64,000 nt of DNA from NCBI GenBank assembly GCA_026162565.1, contig JAOEIQ010000007.1, positions 62,001 to 126,000 on the forward strand, in the 5' to 3' direction. The position numbers and the translations under genes are program-made. Origin of the DNA: Flavobacteriaceae bacterium NBU2973 (GTDB lineage: Bacteria > Bacteroidota > Bacteroidia > Flavobacteriales > Flavobacteriaceae). Shown here piece after piece: positions 1-9,741 of the stretch; the stretch's first letter is position 1, and every line of letters begins with the position of its first letter. The notes beneath the pieces are model-generated. The model was not told the DNA's origin. It was given only the letters and a program-made list of their open reading frames with translations, and did not search any database.

Positions 1-2019
1 CCTACTTTTTCACAACCTGTCGACTTTGTTAATGCACCTTTAAATCCCATAGCTTTAAAGTATAAGAAAGAACATTTCAACCTTAAAGGAGATGTTTTTG
101 GTTATGATGTATTTATGTTTGATGAAAAAGGATTTCTAATTAAACATAAAGAGTTTGAAATGAATAGATACTTGTATGATAATGGTTTACCATCTGCTAC
201 GACTTTAGGAAATACATTTTATTTTAATTCAAATGGGCTTTTAGAAAAGAGGACGTTTCCATTTAACGGATTTCAAACCGAAACTTACACTTATGACACT
301 AATGGGTTATTAAAAGAAGTCAAGTCCACATATTCATCCTCAACCAAAAATTATGACTATGACAATAAACAGAGACTTATTAGAAAAAGTGAATATGGTA
401 AAATTAAAACCTATACTTATTTACAACAAGGAGGATTATTGATAATAACAGAAAAAGATGAAAGTGTTAATCCACATAAAACAAAAACACTAACCTATAA
501 AAACGGACATCTTGTTAAAGATGGAGATTATGAGATTCCTTTAAAATTTGATTCTAAAAATAACCCAATTGATCTCTACAAGGGATCTCCGATTTACTTC
601 TCTGATGTTAAAAACAAGAGCAATCTGTTTTCTGTGGTTTATAATAAACCTTCATATGTTAATTTTAATAAAATTTCAGACTGTAAATTTTATTTAAATG
701 ATAAAGAAGTAAACTTCATTTACAATCGCACTCTGGGAAAAAATGACATAATTATATATGATATTTTCAATCACAAATACTTGACTTTGAAAGATGTGTT
801 CAACGATTCGAAATCCGGAAAAAAACAACAAATTACAAACCTTTTTATTGATGGTAAATCATTTCTTGAAATTTCGGGTTCCACAAAAATGCTCATTCAC
901 CAAGGAGTTCAGATGTCACAATCTGCTTTTTTGCCAAAAACATTATTTATCTATTCTCAATCTAATTATTACATTATCTACGATGCACTTTTGAATAAAA
1001 CATTTTACAGAAAATACGATCCCTCAAAAAGTTTTGCATTTTATCCTCTAGATGAATTAATGTCTGAAGACAATATTTTCTTTATAAAAGATGGAAATAA
1101 GGTAATGACCATGGAAAAAGGTAAGGTTATAGAAAATTCAGAGTATACCATAGCTTACAATAATAATGATGGTGTATTATTAAAAAATGGCGAACCTAAA
1201 TATTACCTTCCTAGTTATAAAGTAGCAAAAGATGTGACCATTTATTCAGGACGAAAATATAATAAGAATAAAGATCAATATACTGTTACGAATTCTAATG
1301 TTACTCAAACTACAACTTCAAGTTCGTTAAATAAAAGTGTCGGTTGTATATCAGGAAATTGCAAGGATGGTTATGGTGTTTATAAACTTGAAGGTGGAGG
1401 TGTTATTGAAGGTTTCTTCAGTTATGGCAAATTAAATGGCTATGCAAAACATGATTTTCCTAATGGTGATAACTATACTGGTAATTATGTTAACGGAAAC
1501 AAATCAGGCTTTGGAATCTATAAATGGAAAGCCTCTAGCACAGAGTATTATGGCGAATGGAACAATAATATGATGAATGGTTACGGTTATGTTGTAACTA
1601 ATAATAAAACCACTCAAGCAGGTATCTATACCAACGGAAAGTTAACTACAGATCTACTACAAGATTATAAAAATAAAAAAGTAACAGGAAATAACTGTTT
1701 GGGAGACTGCAAAAATGGATATGGAAGTATTCAATATAGTGGTGGAGATGTCTATTCAGGTTTTTTTATAAATGGCTATCGATCAAGGATAGGAGGCTAT
1801 CTTTGGCATTCAACTAAAAATTTTCATACAGGACAATACGACTCCAAAGGAAATAGGATGGGAACAGGAATGTTTGCTGATAATACCTATGTATATTTTG
1901 GAGAAATGATAAATGGTGACTTAACTGGAAAAGGTGTTAAAACGACAATTGCAACGGAACAGACTATTTACGGAGAATTTGAAAAAGGAACTTTAATTAA
2001 AGATTATAAAAACTTATAA
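1..2019 (+). CDS. MORN-repeat protein, 5' end cut by the window
   Basis: The frame is open from base 1 and reads sensibly upstream of the first ATG (115), so the true start lies outside the window; about 672 residues are visible. The N-terminal part has Tyr-rich YD/RHS-like short units (around nt 290-430). The last ~220 residues carry two blocks of MORN repeats, each opened by a Cys pair followed by K-D/N-G-Y-G (nt ~1342-1380 and ~1693-1730) and continuing with G-x-Y-x-G-x-(F/W)-x-N-G units. MORN repeats commonly act as membrane- or protein-binding scaffolds. No catalytic domain is visible, and localisation cannot be judged without the N-terminus. It converges on the next gene with a 5-bp gap. 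Confidence 0.8.
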   Translation, partial: PTFSQPVDFVNAPLNPIALKYKKEHFNLKGDVFGYDVFMFDEKGFLIKHKEFEMNRYLYDNGLPSATTLGNTFYFNSNGLLEKRTFPFNGFQTETYTYDTNGLLKEVKSTYSSSTKNYDYDNKQRLIRKSEYGKIKTYTYLQQGGLLIITEKDESVNPHKTKTLTYKNGHLVKDGDYEIPLKFDSKNNPIDLYKGSPIYFSDVKNKSNLFSVVYNKPSYVNFNKISDCKFYLNDKEVNFIYNRTLGKNDIIIYDIFNHKYLTLKDVFNDSKSGKKQQITNLFIDGKSFLEISGSTKMLIHQGVQMSQSAFLPKTLFIYSQSNYYIIYDALLNKTFYRKYDPSKSFAFYPLDELMSEDNIFFIKDGNKVMTMEKGKVIENSEYTIAYNNNDGVLLKNGEPKYYLPSYKVAKDVTIYSGRKYNKNKDQYTVTNSNVTQTTTSSSLNKSVGCISGNCKDGYGVYKLEGGGVIEGFFSYGKLNGYAKHDFPNGDNYTGNYVNGNKSGFGIYKWKASSTEYYGEWNNNMMNGYGYVVTNNKTTQAGIYTNGKLTTDLLQDYKNKKVTGNNCLGDCKNGYGSIQYSGGDVYSGFFINGYRSRIGGYLWHSTKNFHTGQYDSKGNRMGTGMFADNTYVYFGEMINGDLTGKGVKTTIATEQTIYGEFEKGTLIKDYKNL

Positions 2020-2024
2020 ACCTG

Positions 2025-2657
2025 TTAGACTTTCAGACGTGTATTTTGGTTTGATTTAATTTCTTGAACTTCGAAATACATCTTAATCAATAAGAAAGGA
2101 AGAATTGATAGTACACTAGCGGAATTATCATTAAAGAAATTTAATTTTTGGGTTATAAAAAACCAAAGGAACACACCCAAAATAATTGATAGATGAAGCG
2201 TAATAATTCCTCTTGATAGTACATGATGTACTATAAGTTGGTTTTTCTCATTAATATAGAGGTATATTTCTCTTGCTAAAAATGTGATAATGCTTAAATT
2301 GAATAATGAATTTCTAAACCAAAAAACTTCAAAGTTATTTATAACCAAATCTTCACTTTTCCAATTCATAATCAAGCCGAAAAAAACAATGATAAAAATC
2401 AAATAAATCATCAAAAAGAAGCATCTCGTTTTAACATCTTTAAAGTAGTTGCTTGAAATATTCAAGAGATTTTTTTTATTAAAATACTTTAAACCATCAA
2501 AAAAGGTCTTTAAAAATTCGTCCCACCAAAACAGATATAGAATATAAAACACACTTATGTTTTTATTGTAAATTGCAATTACTGTAATCATGGTCATTGT
2601 AAATAATGACACATATTCTGCAAGGGTCGTATATTTTTTGTCGTATTGTATTGACAC
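2025..2657 (-). CDS. Hypothetical multi-pass membrane protein
   Basis: 210 residues with about five hydrophobic segments (roughly residues 15-35, 35-48, 80-100, 112-130 and 150-170, plus a weaker one near 185) separated by short charged loops, so very probably an inner-membrane protein. There is an aromatic W-W-D-E motif after the second segment. I do not recognise the family; DUF6498-type membrane proteins are only a loose resemblance. It lies alone between a convergent MORN gene and a same-strand secreted protein gene 88 bp upstream. Confidence 0.6.
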   Translation of the reverse strand: MSIQYDKKYTTLAEYVSLFTMTMITVIAIYNKNISVFYILYLFWWDEFLKTFFDGLKYFNKKNLLNISSNYFKDVKTRCFFLMIYLIFIIVFFGLIMNWKSEDLVINNFEVFWFRNSLFNLSIITFLAREIYLYINEKNQLIVHHVLSRGIITLHLSIILGVFLWFFITQKLNFFNDNSASVLSILPFLLIKMYFEVQEIKSNQNTRLKV

Positions 2658-2745
2658 TGTTTATTAACTGATAACTAATACATCTTAATCTTCCAAATAG
2701 AATATTAGATTATGGGCTAAAATGATAGGCTATTTTAAGTATTAA

Positions 2746-4197
2746 TTAATTTTCTACCAATATATAAATATAACTATTAGAAGTTTTATTTAAATAACCA
2801 AATATATAATCGTCCTGATATTTAAAAACTGTTTGAAGTTTTGCTTTAGACAAATTATTAGCTTCAACATACTGTTTTATATTATCAAATCCATTTAAAG
2901 GAACCTCCTCACCTGGCACATGATTAAATTGTTCATCAAATACACATTCAATACGTGTAGATCTAGTATTGGCATACGATTGATAGGCTGCTGTTAAAAT
3001 AGCGTTACCAACTCCTGCTATTATACCACCAACTATACCTCCACCATAAACAAAAACCATTCCTCCAGATTCTATAGGTTCGCTACTACCAATAGTTACC
3101 ACAAATCGATCATCCTTTTTATAAACAAATGTACTTACATTCGAGTTGGCTATTTTTCTTAAAAATTGTGCTGTTCTATCTAGCTCTCTATACTTTGCTA
3201 ACTCGCCACCCTCTAATATAATAGGCGAATTTTTAAAAGCTATTTCTTTCTCTCTATCGATGCTTAAACTTTTTATAAGTTCTAGGTTGGTTAAATCGTA
3301 TATATCATATGCTAATCGATCTCTTGTACTGTACATACTAAAAAAATAACCATCGTAAACGAAGGAATTAGTTTTATTACCTCTCTCCTTTTTAATGAAG
3401 TTAATATTCTCTATTTTTTTATATACATAAGTTCCATCATTAACATTAATAGATATAAGTCCAGTATAACTATCAAAACAATTAAAGGTGTAGGTAATTA
3501 TATCACTTTCAAAATATATTTTATTTTTAGTAGAAGCAATTTCAAGAGAGCTAGGTTCTTTAGTTTTTATATTATTTGTTTCTACAGGATTTTTCAAACC
3601 TCTTACAATCGCAAATAAAGTAGTTTTTAAACCGTTATTTCTTTCAAATTTTTCGTTAGATAAATCGATTTCTTTTATAGAAAAACTACTATCAGATTTA
3701 AGAGTGTACAATTTTAAAATAGAAGAATTCCTAACGGTTGTTAAAAAATAAACATTGTTATTAGACTCAAAAGATTCAACAAAGATTTCTTTGTCAAACT
3801 CAATTCCAATATTATCTTTAAAACTGAAATTAGAAGACCCAAAACTAAATGTTAGAGAGCTAAATTTTTTACTGGAAAGGCTTTTAAAAAACAACGTGTA
3901 ATTATTACCCTTCTTACTGCAACCCAAGTAATTATTGAAATATTTGGGCAGTTGATTAAACTTAATTTTACTTATTTGCTCTCTGTTTTCATCAAATAAC
4001 CTTGCTTCTAAAAACCTTGAATATTTAAAAAAAGTTGCAAAATTTCCTGTTTCCTCATCTACAACATTAATAATCTCATTTGGCTTTTTATCGGAAACAG
4101 AATAATCTAGATTGACTGTTAGCCAATTACTAGCATCTTGAGCATAAACATTTAGTAATGTAAAATTTAAGATTAATAGAATTAAAACGCTCTTCAT
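2746..4197 (-). CDS. Hypothetical exported protein downstream of metG
   Basis: 483 residues starting with a clear signal peptide (MKSVLILLILNFTLLNVYAQ). The body is beta-rich and polar, like flavobacterial periplasmic or surface proteins. A Gly-rich hydrophobic stretch near residues 375-405 (GGGIVGGIIAGVGNAI) could insert in a membrane. No Cys pair, lipobox or catalytic motif is evident. The ATG sits 1 bp after the metG stop codon, so it is very likely cotranscribed with metG, though a functional link is not apparent. I cannot assign a function. Confidence 0.6.
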   Translation of the reverse strand: MKSVLILLILNFTLLNVYAQDASNWLTVNLDYSVSDKKPNEIINVVDEETGNFATFFKYSRFLEARLFDENREQISKIKFNQLPKYFNNYLGCSKKGNNYTLFFKSLSSKKFSSLTFSFGSSNFSFKDNIGIEFDKEIFVESFESNNNVYFLTTVRNSSILKLYTLKSDSSFSIKEIDLSNEKFERNNGLKTTLFAIVRGLKNPVETNNIKTKEPSSLEIASTKNKIYFESDIITYTFNCFDSYTGLISINVNDGTYVYKKIENINFIKKERGNKTNSFVYDGYFFSMYSTRDRLAYDIYDLTNLELIKSLSIDREKEIAFKNSPIILEGGELAKYRELDRTAQFLRKIANSNVSTFVYKKDDRFVVTIGSSEPIESGGMVFVYGGGIVGGIIAGVGNAILTAAYQSYANTRSTRIECVFDEQFNHVPGEEVPLNGFDNIKQYVEANNLSKAKLQTVFKYQDDYIFGYLNKTSNSYIYILVEN

Positions 4198-4198
4198 T

Positions 4199-6262
4199 TT
4201 AACTAATGGTTAATCCATTTTTAGTGTCTTGGTTAGCATCTGGATTTACAAATACTAATTTGCCTTCTGGTGTTTCAGTCATTAAAATCATACCTTCACT
4301 TTCTACACCACGAAGTTTTCTTGGAGCTAAATTCACTAAAACCGTTACTTTTTTACCAACTACTTCTTCTGCTGTAAAACTTTCAGCGATACCAGAAACA
4401 ATGGTCCTTATGTCAATTCCTGTATCCACTTTTAAAACCAATAATTTTTTAGCTTTCGGCATTTTTTCAGCTTCAATAATAGTACCAACTCTTATATCAA
4501 GCTTGGTGAAATCCTCAAAAGTAATGGTGTCTTTTTGAGGCTCAACAACAGCATTTTCAGCATCATTAGCTTTTTTACTAGCTTCTAATTTATCTAATTG
4601 AACTTGAATTGTTTTATCTTCAATTTTAGTGAATAACAATTCTCCTTTTTCAATTTGATGATCTTGAGGAATTAAGACATCTTTGATTGAAATGTCCTTC
4701 CAAGTGGATTCTGCATCGAGTGCGGAATGACAAAGAATGTTTTTTAATTTATTAGAAGTAAACGGCAAAAATGGCTCACTTAAAGTTGCTAATGCAGAAG
4801 CAATTTGTAAAGCAACATACATAATTGTTTTCGTTCGGGTTTCGTCTGTTTTAACAATCTTCCAGGGTTCTTCGTCAGCTAGATACTTATTTCCTAGCCT
4901 TGCTAAATTCATTAACTCTTGAGATGCTTCTCTAAATCGGTAACGTTCTATAGAACTAGAAATCACATTAGGATACGCTTTTACAGCTGCTAAAGTTTCT
5001 TGATCTACTTCTGTAAATTCTGATGGCGTTGGAACAATTCCATCATAATACTTATTTGTTAAAACAACTACGCGATTAATAAAATTGCCAAAAATGGCCA
5101 CTAACTCATTATTATTTCTTGCTTGAAAATCCTTCCAGGTAAAATCGTTATCCTTACTTTCTGGTGCATTAGCTGTTAATGCATAACGTAATACATCTTG
5201 TTGATTAGGAAAATCTACTAAATAGTCTGGTAACCAAACTGCCCAATTTTTAGACGTTGATAGTTTATTACCTTCAAGATTTAAAAACTCATTTGCTGGA
5301 ACATTGTCCGGAAGGATATAACTCCCTTCTGCTTTTAGCATAGCTGGAAAAATAATACAGTGGAATACAATATTATCTTTACCAATAAAGTGAACAAGCT
5401 TGGTATCTTGATCCTTCCAATAAGGTTCCCAATCTTTACCAACTTTTTCTGCCCATTCCTTTGTAGCAGAGATATAACCAATTGGTGCATCAAACCAAAC
5501 ATATAGTACTTTTCCTTCAGCTCCTTCAATTGGAACAGGAATTCCCCAATCTAGATCTCTTGTTACAGCACGAGGTCGCAGACCATCATCTACCCAAGAT
5601 TTTACTTGACCATACACATTGGGCTTCCAATCTTTTTTATGCCCTTTTAAAATCCAGTCTTTTAAAAACTCTTCATGTTTATTAAGAGGTAAAAACCAGT
5701 GCTTTGTTTGCTTTAATGTAGGAACATTGCCCGTAATAGCTGATTTAGGATTTATTAAGTCTGTAGCATTATGGCTAGTTCCACAGTTTTCGCATTGATC
5801 ACCATAGCTTTCTTCATTACCACATTTTGGACATGTGCCAATCACAAAACGATCTGCTAAAAACTGATTCGCTTCTTCATCGTATAATTGCTCGGTAACT
5901 TCTTCTACAAATTCATTTTTATTATATAGAGTTGTAAAAAATTCTGAAGCTGTTTCATGATGAATCTTTGCAGATGTGCGTGAATAGTTATCGAAAGTAA
6001 TCCCAAAATCTTCAAAAGAGGTTTTTATGATGGCGTGATATTTATCAACGATGTCTTGTGGTGAAACACCTTCTTTTTTTGCCTTTATAGTAATAGGAAC
6101 ACCATGTTCATCACTTCCACAAATAAAGGCTACATCATTTCCAGTTAAACGTAAATATCTTGCATAAATATCTGCTGGCACATAAACACCTGCTAAATGC
6201 CCAATATGAATTGGACCATTAGTATAGGGTAAAGCTGCAGTAATTGTATATCTTTTAGACAT
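4199..6262 (-). CDS. metG: Methionyl-tRNA synthetase
   Basis: Charges tRNA-Met with methionine in the cytoplasm. The 687-residue protein has the literal HIGH motif at residues 19-22, a zinc knuckle ([17 protein letters not shown], ~residues 145-160), a KMSKS-equivalent KLSTS, an anticodon-binding helical domain, and a C-terminal EMAP/Arc1p-type tRNA-binding domain ([18 protein letters not shown]). Total length fits the dimeric class-I enzyme with the C-terminal extension. In the linker between the last two domains an extra [10 protein letters not shown] stretch is encoded by a palindromic repeat (separate entry). The start ATG is supported by the conserved N-terminus; TACTTTTGT at 6284-6292 on the minus strand is a plausible -7 box. 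Confidence 0.97.
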   Translation of the reverse strand: MSKRYTITAALPYTNGPIHIGHLAGVYVPADIYARYLRLTGNDVAFICGSDEHGVPITIKAKKEGVSPQDIVDKYHAIIKTSFEDFGITFDNYSRTSAKIHHETASEFFTTLYNKNEFVEEVTEQLYDEEANQFLADRFVIGTCPKCGNEESYGDQCENCGTSHNATDLINPKSAITGNVPTLKQTKHWFLPLNKHEEFLKDWILKGHKKDWKPNVYGQVKSWVDDGLRPRAVTRDLDWGIPVPIEGAEGKVLYVWFDAPIGYISATKEWAEKVGKDWEPYWKDQDTKLVHFIGKDNIVFHCIIFPAMLKAEGSYILPDNVPANEFLNLEGNKLSTSKNWAVWLPDYLVDFPNQQDVLRYALTANAPESKDNDFTWKDFQARNNNELVAIFGNFINRVVVLTNKYYDGIVPTPSEFTEVDQETLAAVKAYPNVISSSIERYRFREASQELMNLARLGNKYLADEEPWKIVKTDETRTKTIMYVALQIASALATLSEPFLPFTSNKLKNILCHSALDAESTWKDISIKDVLIPQDHQIEKGELLFTKIEDKTIQVQLDKLEASKKANDAENAVVEPQKDTITFEDFTKLDIRVGTIIEAEKMPKAKKLLVLKVDTGIDIRTIVSGIAESFTAEEVVGKKVTVLVNLAPRKLRGVESEGMILMTETPEGKLVFVNPDANQDTKNGLTIS
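4706..4732. repeat. Palindromic repeat inserted inside the metG coding sequence
   Basis: The plus strand has GGATTC…TGC-loop-TGCGGAATGACA, an imperfect hairpin with the same ends (GGATTC and GGAATGACA) as the intergenic repeat at 29084-29109. It is translated in frame as [10 protein letters not shown] within the MetG linker, between the anticodon-binding domain and the EMAP domain. The reading frame and both flanking domains stay intact. Confidence 0.7.
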
Positions 6263-6332
6263 GTATTCTTTCTTTTAGAAGCCACAAAAGTACAAAACAC
6301 ATCGATTAACTTAAAGTCCCTTTGTTTTAATA

Positions 6333-8441
6333 TTAATCTTTAATTTCCTCCAAAATATTTTCCGAAATTTTGACTCCTCTATAATCTATTAAAACATACC
6401 AAATATTAGTAGTACATTTTCTATTAAGCACATCTTTAGAATCACAAAGTTGAGTTGTCCCTTTAATTAGAAAGCCTTTATCTACCTTTTCTGCTGAATA
6501 CGCGTAATCATTATCAAAATTACCATAAGTATTCTGCCAAACTTTATTACCTTTTTTATCTACCTTAATAACATAAAAATCATAATTCCCCTCTCCATAG
6601 GAGCTGGTTGAACCTATAATCAAATATCCATCTTTTAAAGCTAAAATAGAACTAGCCTTATCATAGCCATTACCTCCATATCTTTTAGACCAAATTTCAT
6701 TACCATTTGCGTAATTAGCAGTTAATAAAATATCTGAATTTTCTCCATTTTTTGAGCCAATAGTAGTTACATTAATTGAACCATTTTCAGTTTTAATTTT
6801 AGGTTGAAACTTTAGATTAGCTTTCTTTATAAACTTAATATTTAATGCCCTTCCATTTGAAAGTAATATTTGATTTACTCGATCAAACTGGTCTCTTTTA
6901 GCATTTAAAAAATAATTACCAGCTGACATAAAATTTTTATTGTAAACAATAACATCATTAAAATTATCATCGGCAAGCTTCATCTTGAGTGAATCGATGT
7001 TAGTCATCTTCATTTCAATGTTTACATTTAATTCGTTATTGTAGTAAATTCCAACTAAAGCTTCTAAATCTGAATACTTTACACCATTATCATCTCGTTT
7101 TTTATATGTCATGGTTTTTCCAGATGAATAATATTCTACCATTTTATCTTGATAAAAAACCACTTTTAATCTTGGGTTATTTGTAAAGGCATACTTATTT
7201 TTTTCTTCTAAGAACATTTCAATTGTAAAGTTCTTCTCTTTCCAATAGGTTTTTCCATCTTTTTTAAAAATCTGAACCATTGAATTATTATTAGGATACG
7301 TATAATTTCCTGAAATTAAAAGATTTGTGTCATCTATACTTTCGTAATAACCACTGTTGTATTTTGATTCTCCCGATGATTTTGGTAGAATTATTTCACT
7401 AATTTCTTGAGCGATAAGATTACTGCTTATATTACCATTATTACTCATTATAAAAACAGACAATTTATCCTCTGGAAATCTGTAAGTTTGAGAGTGAAAA
7501 CCATAAGTTCCGCCAGAGTGATGCACAGAGGGCCTTCCTAATTTATCCTCAATTTCTAAACCAAAACCGTAAGTTTTAATTTCGCTATTTTCAATTGATT
7601 GTTGACTTTTTGCCAAAAGACTGTTTTTATTTTCTTCAGATTTTTGGACAGCTATTTCATAAGTTAATTGATCCTTAAGGGTTGTAAACAAGAAGCCTTC
7701 TCCATTGGTTTTTGTAACAGTTGGAACCTCCCACCATTCTCCTCTTCCCCAATCCGAATAAGGGTTTGCTCTATTAGGAATGACTTTCATATAACGTTCT
7801 ACAAAAGATGTTTCCATCATGCCTAAATTCTCAAAGAATGTTTTAGAATAATCATTGAAAGTCTTGTTTGTTATCTTCTCAATAACTTTTGTTAAAACTA
7901 TATAATTAGAATTACTGTAACTGTAAGTTGACCCGGGTTTAAAACCTAAATCCTCTTGTTTTTCTAATAGGCCTAAAATATCATCATTATCCAAACCAAA
8001 ACGTTTCCACCAAACAACTCCTTCCAAATCTAATAATTCGACATAATCTCTGATGCCACTTGTATGATTAATTAGGTGTCTAATTTTTATTGATGCTTCT
8101 ACTTCAGAATAGAGTGTTGGAAGATATGTTCTTAAATCATCTTCTAGATTCAATTTGTTTTTTAAGGCTAAATCCAAAACCATTAAAGCAGTAAACTGTT
8201 TTGCGGTTGAGGCAATATTAGACCTCGTGTTTTCATTAAATTTAACTTGATGTTGGAGATTAGATAGTCCTCTATATCTTTCGTAAATAACGATTCCATT
8301 TTGAACAATTCCAACTGCAACACCAGGGTGATTTTCTTCAACTTTTGATTGAATTAAGGAATCTATTTTGTAAAATTTTTCTTTTTGTGCTGTAACCGAA
8401 ACTGCAAAGAGTATAGCAAAAAGGATGATTGTTTTTTTCAT
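6333..8441 (-). CDS. Exported serine hydrolase (class C beta-lactamase fold) with C-terminal repeats
   Basis: 702 residues with a signal peptide (MKKTIILFAILFAVSVTAQ). The penicillin-binding/class C fold is marked by S78-T-A-K81 (SxxK), Y175-S-N177 and H308-S-G310. Such proteins are periplasmic peptidases or esterases acting on D-amino-acid peptides or related esters; the substrate here is unknown. After residue ~350 comes a family-typical beta domain. The last ~150 residues add units of the W-x3-YGG…DGY-I-x-G-T/S-x-S…D-x-x-VIK-x-D-x-x-GN-x-x-W type, which are usually found in separate secreted beta-propeller-like proteins. That fusion is unusual. The gene lies 75 bp downstream of an AraC-type regulator on the same strand, a possible control link. 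Confidence 0.85.
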   Translation of the reverse strand: MKKTIILFAILFAVSVTAQKEKFYKIDSLIQSKVEENHPGVAVGIVQNGIVIYERYRGLSNLQHQVKFNENTRSNIASTAKQFTALMVLDLALKNKLNLEDDLRTYLPTLYSEVEASIKIRHLINHTSGIRDYVELLDLEGVVWWKRFGLDNDDILGLLEKQEDLGFKPGSTYSYSNSNYIVLTKVIEKITNKTFNDYSKTFFENLGMMETSFVERYMKVIPNRANPYSDWGRGEWWEVPTVTKTNGEGFLFTTLKDQLTYEIAVQKSEENKNSLLAKSQQSIENSEIKTYGFGLEIEDKLGRPSVHHSGGTYGFHSQTYRFPEDKLSVFIMSNNGNISSNLIAQEISEIILPKSSGESKYNSGYYESIDDTNLLISGNYTYPNNNSMVQIFKKDGKTYWKEKNFTIEMFLEEKNKYAFTNNPRLKVVFYQDKMVEYYSSGKTMTYKKRDDNGVKYSDLEALVGIYYNNELNVNIEMKMTNIDSLKMKLADDNFNDVIVYNKNFMSAGNYFLNAKRDQFDRVNQILLSNGRALNIKFIKKANLKFQPKIKTENGSINVTTIGSKNGENSDILLTANYANGNEIWSKRYGGNGYDKASSILALKDGYLIIGSTSSYGEGNYDFYVIKVDKKGNKVWQNTYGNFDNDYAYSAEKVDKGFLIKGTTQLCDSKDVLNRKCTTNIWYVLIDYRGVKISENILEEIKD

Positions 8442-8516
8442 GATGCATCTAAATTTTCCACAAAAATGGTACTAAATAGAAAGGTAACCGCTTCAAATCT
8501 TGATTTGAGACCAATA

Positions 8517-9668
8517 TCACCTCAATTTTTCAATAAAATCTTTAGGTGAAAGACCAGTGCTTTTTTTAAACGCTCTGTTGAATGTAGCTTTACTATTAAA
8601 TCCAGCATCTAAAGCAATTCCTAACAAAGTTGTTTGCTTGTACGCCCCTTTTTTTAGTTTATTTTTTACATCTTCTACTCTGAAATGATTTATGAAATCA
8701 TTAAAATTCATATCAAAACTACTGTTTATAGTTGTTGAAATATTTTTAGTATTTGTATTAAGCTTTTGTGCAATATCACTTAATGTTAATTGTGGATTTA
8801 AATAGATTTTTTCTTCTGAAATAAGTGCATTAATTTTAGTTTTCCATAACTCTAAATCAATTTTTTCTGAACCAGTCTTTTCTTCATCGTCTAGTATAGG
8901 AGTTGCGAGGTTTTGTGAAATAAAAACTGATGACTTAACAGCATTTGCATAACCGCTTAACGCAATATAAAAGAATACCAAAGAGAAACAGATAAAATAC
9001 CAAAAATGACTTCCGAATTCGACCCACTGTTCATTAAAAATAAAAAATAAAAATCTTAAAATGATGAGACATAAAAATGCCCATAAAAAGTTTTGAATCC
9101 ATTTAAATAAAATAACTTCTGCATAACTAACCGTATTAAAAATAGCTTTTTTATAACTTTTGTACTCCATTAACCCTTTGACTACATAAAAAGAAATAGA
9201 TAAAAACCCAGTCACTTGATACCAAGCTTTTAAATCTTTATCTCTACCATCAGCATAGAAATAGTATTCATCTAAAACAAGCTTATCTACAATAAAAATA
9301 ACGAAACTGTATAGTAAGTAGAGTATTCCTGGAATGAAGTGAATCCAATCCTTATTTTGAAATTCAAAATTAGTATTCAGTAAGCTTTTAATATAAAAAA
9401 ATAGCACAGGACCAATTACTAAAACCTGCATAAAGGGTAAAAAAAAGAGGATATCACTTGTAATGTCTTTTTCGTACCAGCCTGCATAACCGAGCATATA
9501 TGGAACAATATAAATAGCACTTAAAAACAATAGAAAACTTAACCACTTGCTACTATTATTATGACTTGCTATTCCTTTTCTTAAAAGAAGAAAAGAGAAA
9601 ACAATCCCATTAAAAAAGAAGATGAGTAACAATGAACTTTTTTGACCGAAATGAAAAGGAAATTCCAA
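8517..9668 (-). CDS. Membrane-bound AraC-family transcriptional regulator
   Basis: The N-terminal half has about seven hydrophobic helices (starting SSLLLIFFFNGIVFSFLLL). The C-terminal ~100 residues are a two-HTH AraC domain (LTLSDIAQKLNTNTKNIS … GIALDAGFNSKATFNRAFKK … GLSPKDFIEKLR). This architecture is common in Bacteroidota and suggests a regulator sensing a signal at the membrane. I prefer the TTG start at 9668 (protein LEFPFHFGQKSS…, 383 residues), which matches how relatives begin and leaves a 73-bp shared promoter gap with the divergent carboxypeptidase gene. The ATG at 9761 would add 31 residues and overlap that gene. TACTTTTAA just upstream of 9668 could be the -7 box. The target is unknown. 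Confidence 0.8.
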   Translation of the reverse strand: MEFPFHFGQKSSLLLIFFFNGIVFSFLLLRKGIASHNNSSKWLSFLLFLSAIYIVPYMLGYAGWYEKDITSDILFFLPFMQVLVIGPVLFFYIKSLLNTNFEFQNKDWIHFIPGILYLLYSFVIFIVDKLVLDEYYFYADGRDKDLKAWYQVTGFLSISFYVVKGLMEYKSYKKAIFNTVSYAEVILFKWIQNFLWAFLCLIILRFLFFIFNEQWVEFGSHFWYFICFSLVFFYIALSGYANAVKSSVFISQNLATPILDDEEKTGSEKIDLELWKTKINALISEEKIYLNPQLTLSDIAQKLNTNTKNISTTINSSFDMNFNDFINHFRVEDVKNKLKKGAYKQTTLLGIALDAGFNSKATFNRAFKKSTGLSPKDFIEKLR

Positions 9669-9741
9669 ATTTTGATGTTTAAGAACATTAAAAGTATAAT
9701 AATCATGTATTTTTACGAAAGGATATCTCAATTTTTTAAGT

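Noticed and set aside
4206-4538. Plus-strand frame opposite the end of metG
   Set aside because: It is a shadow of the metG coding strand with no start context or protein-like features.
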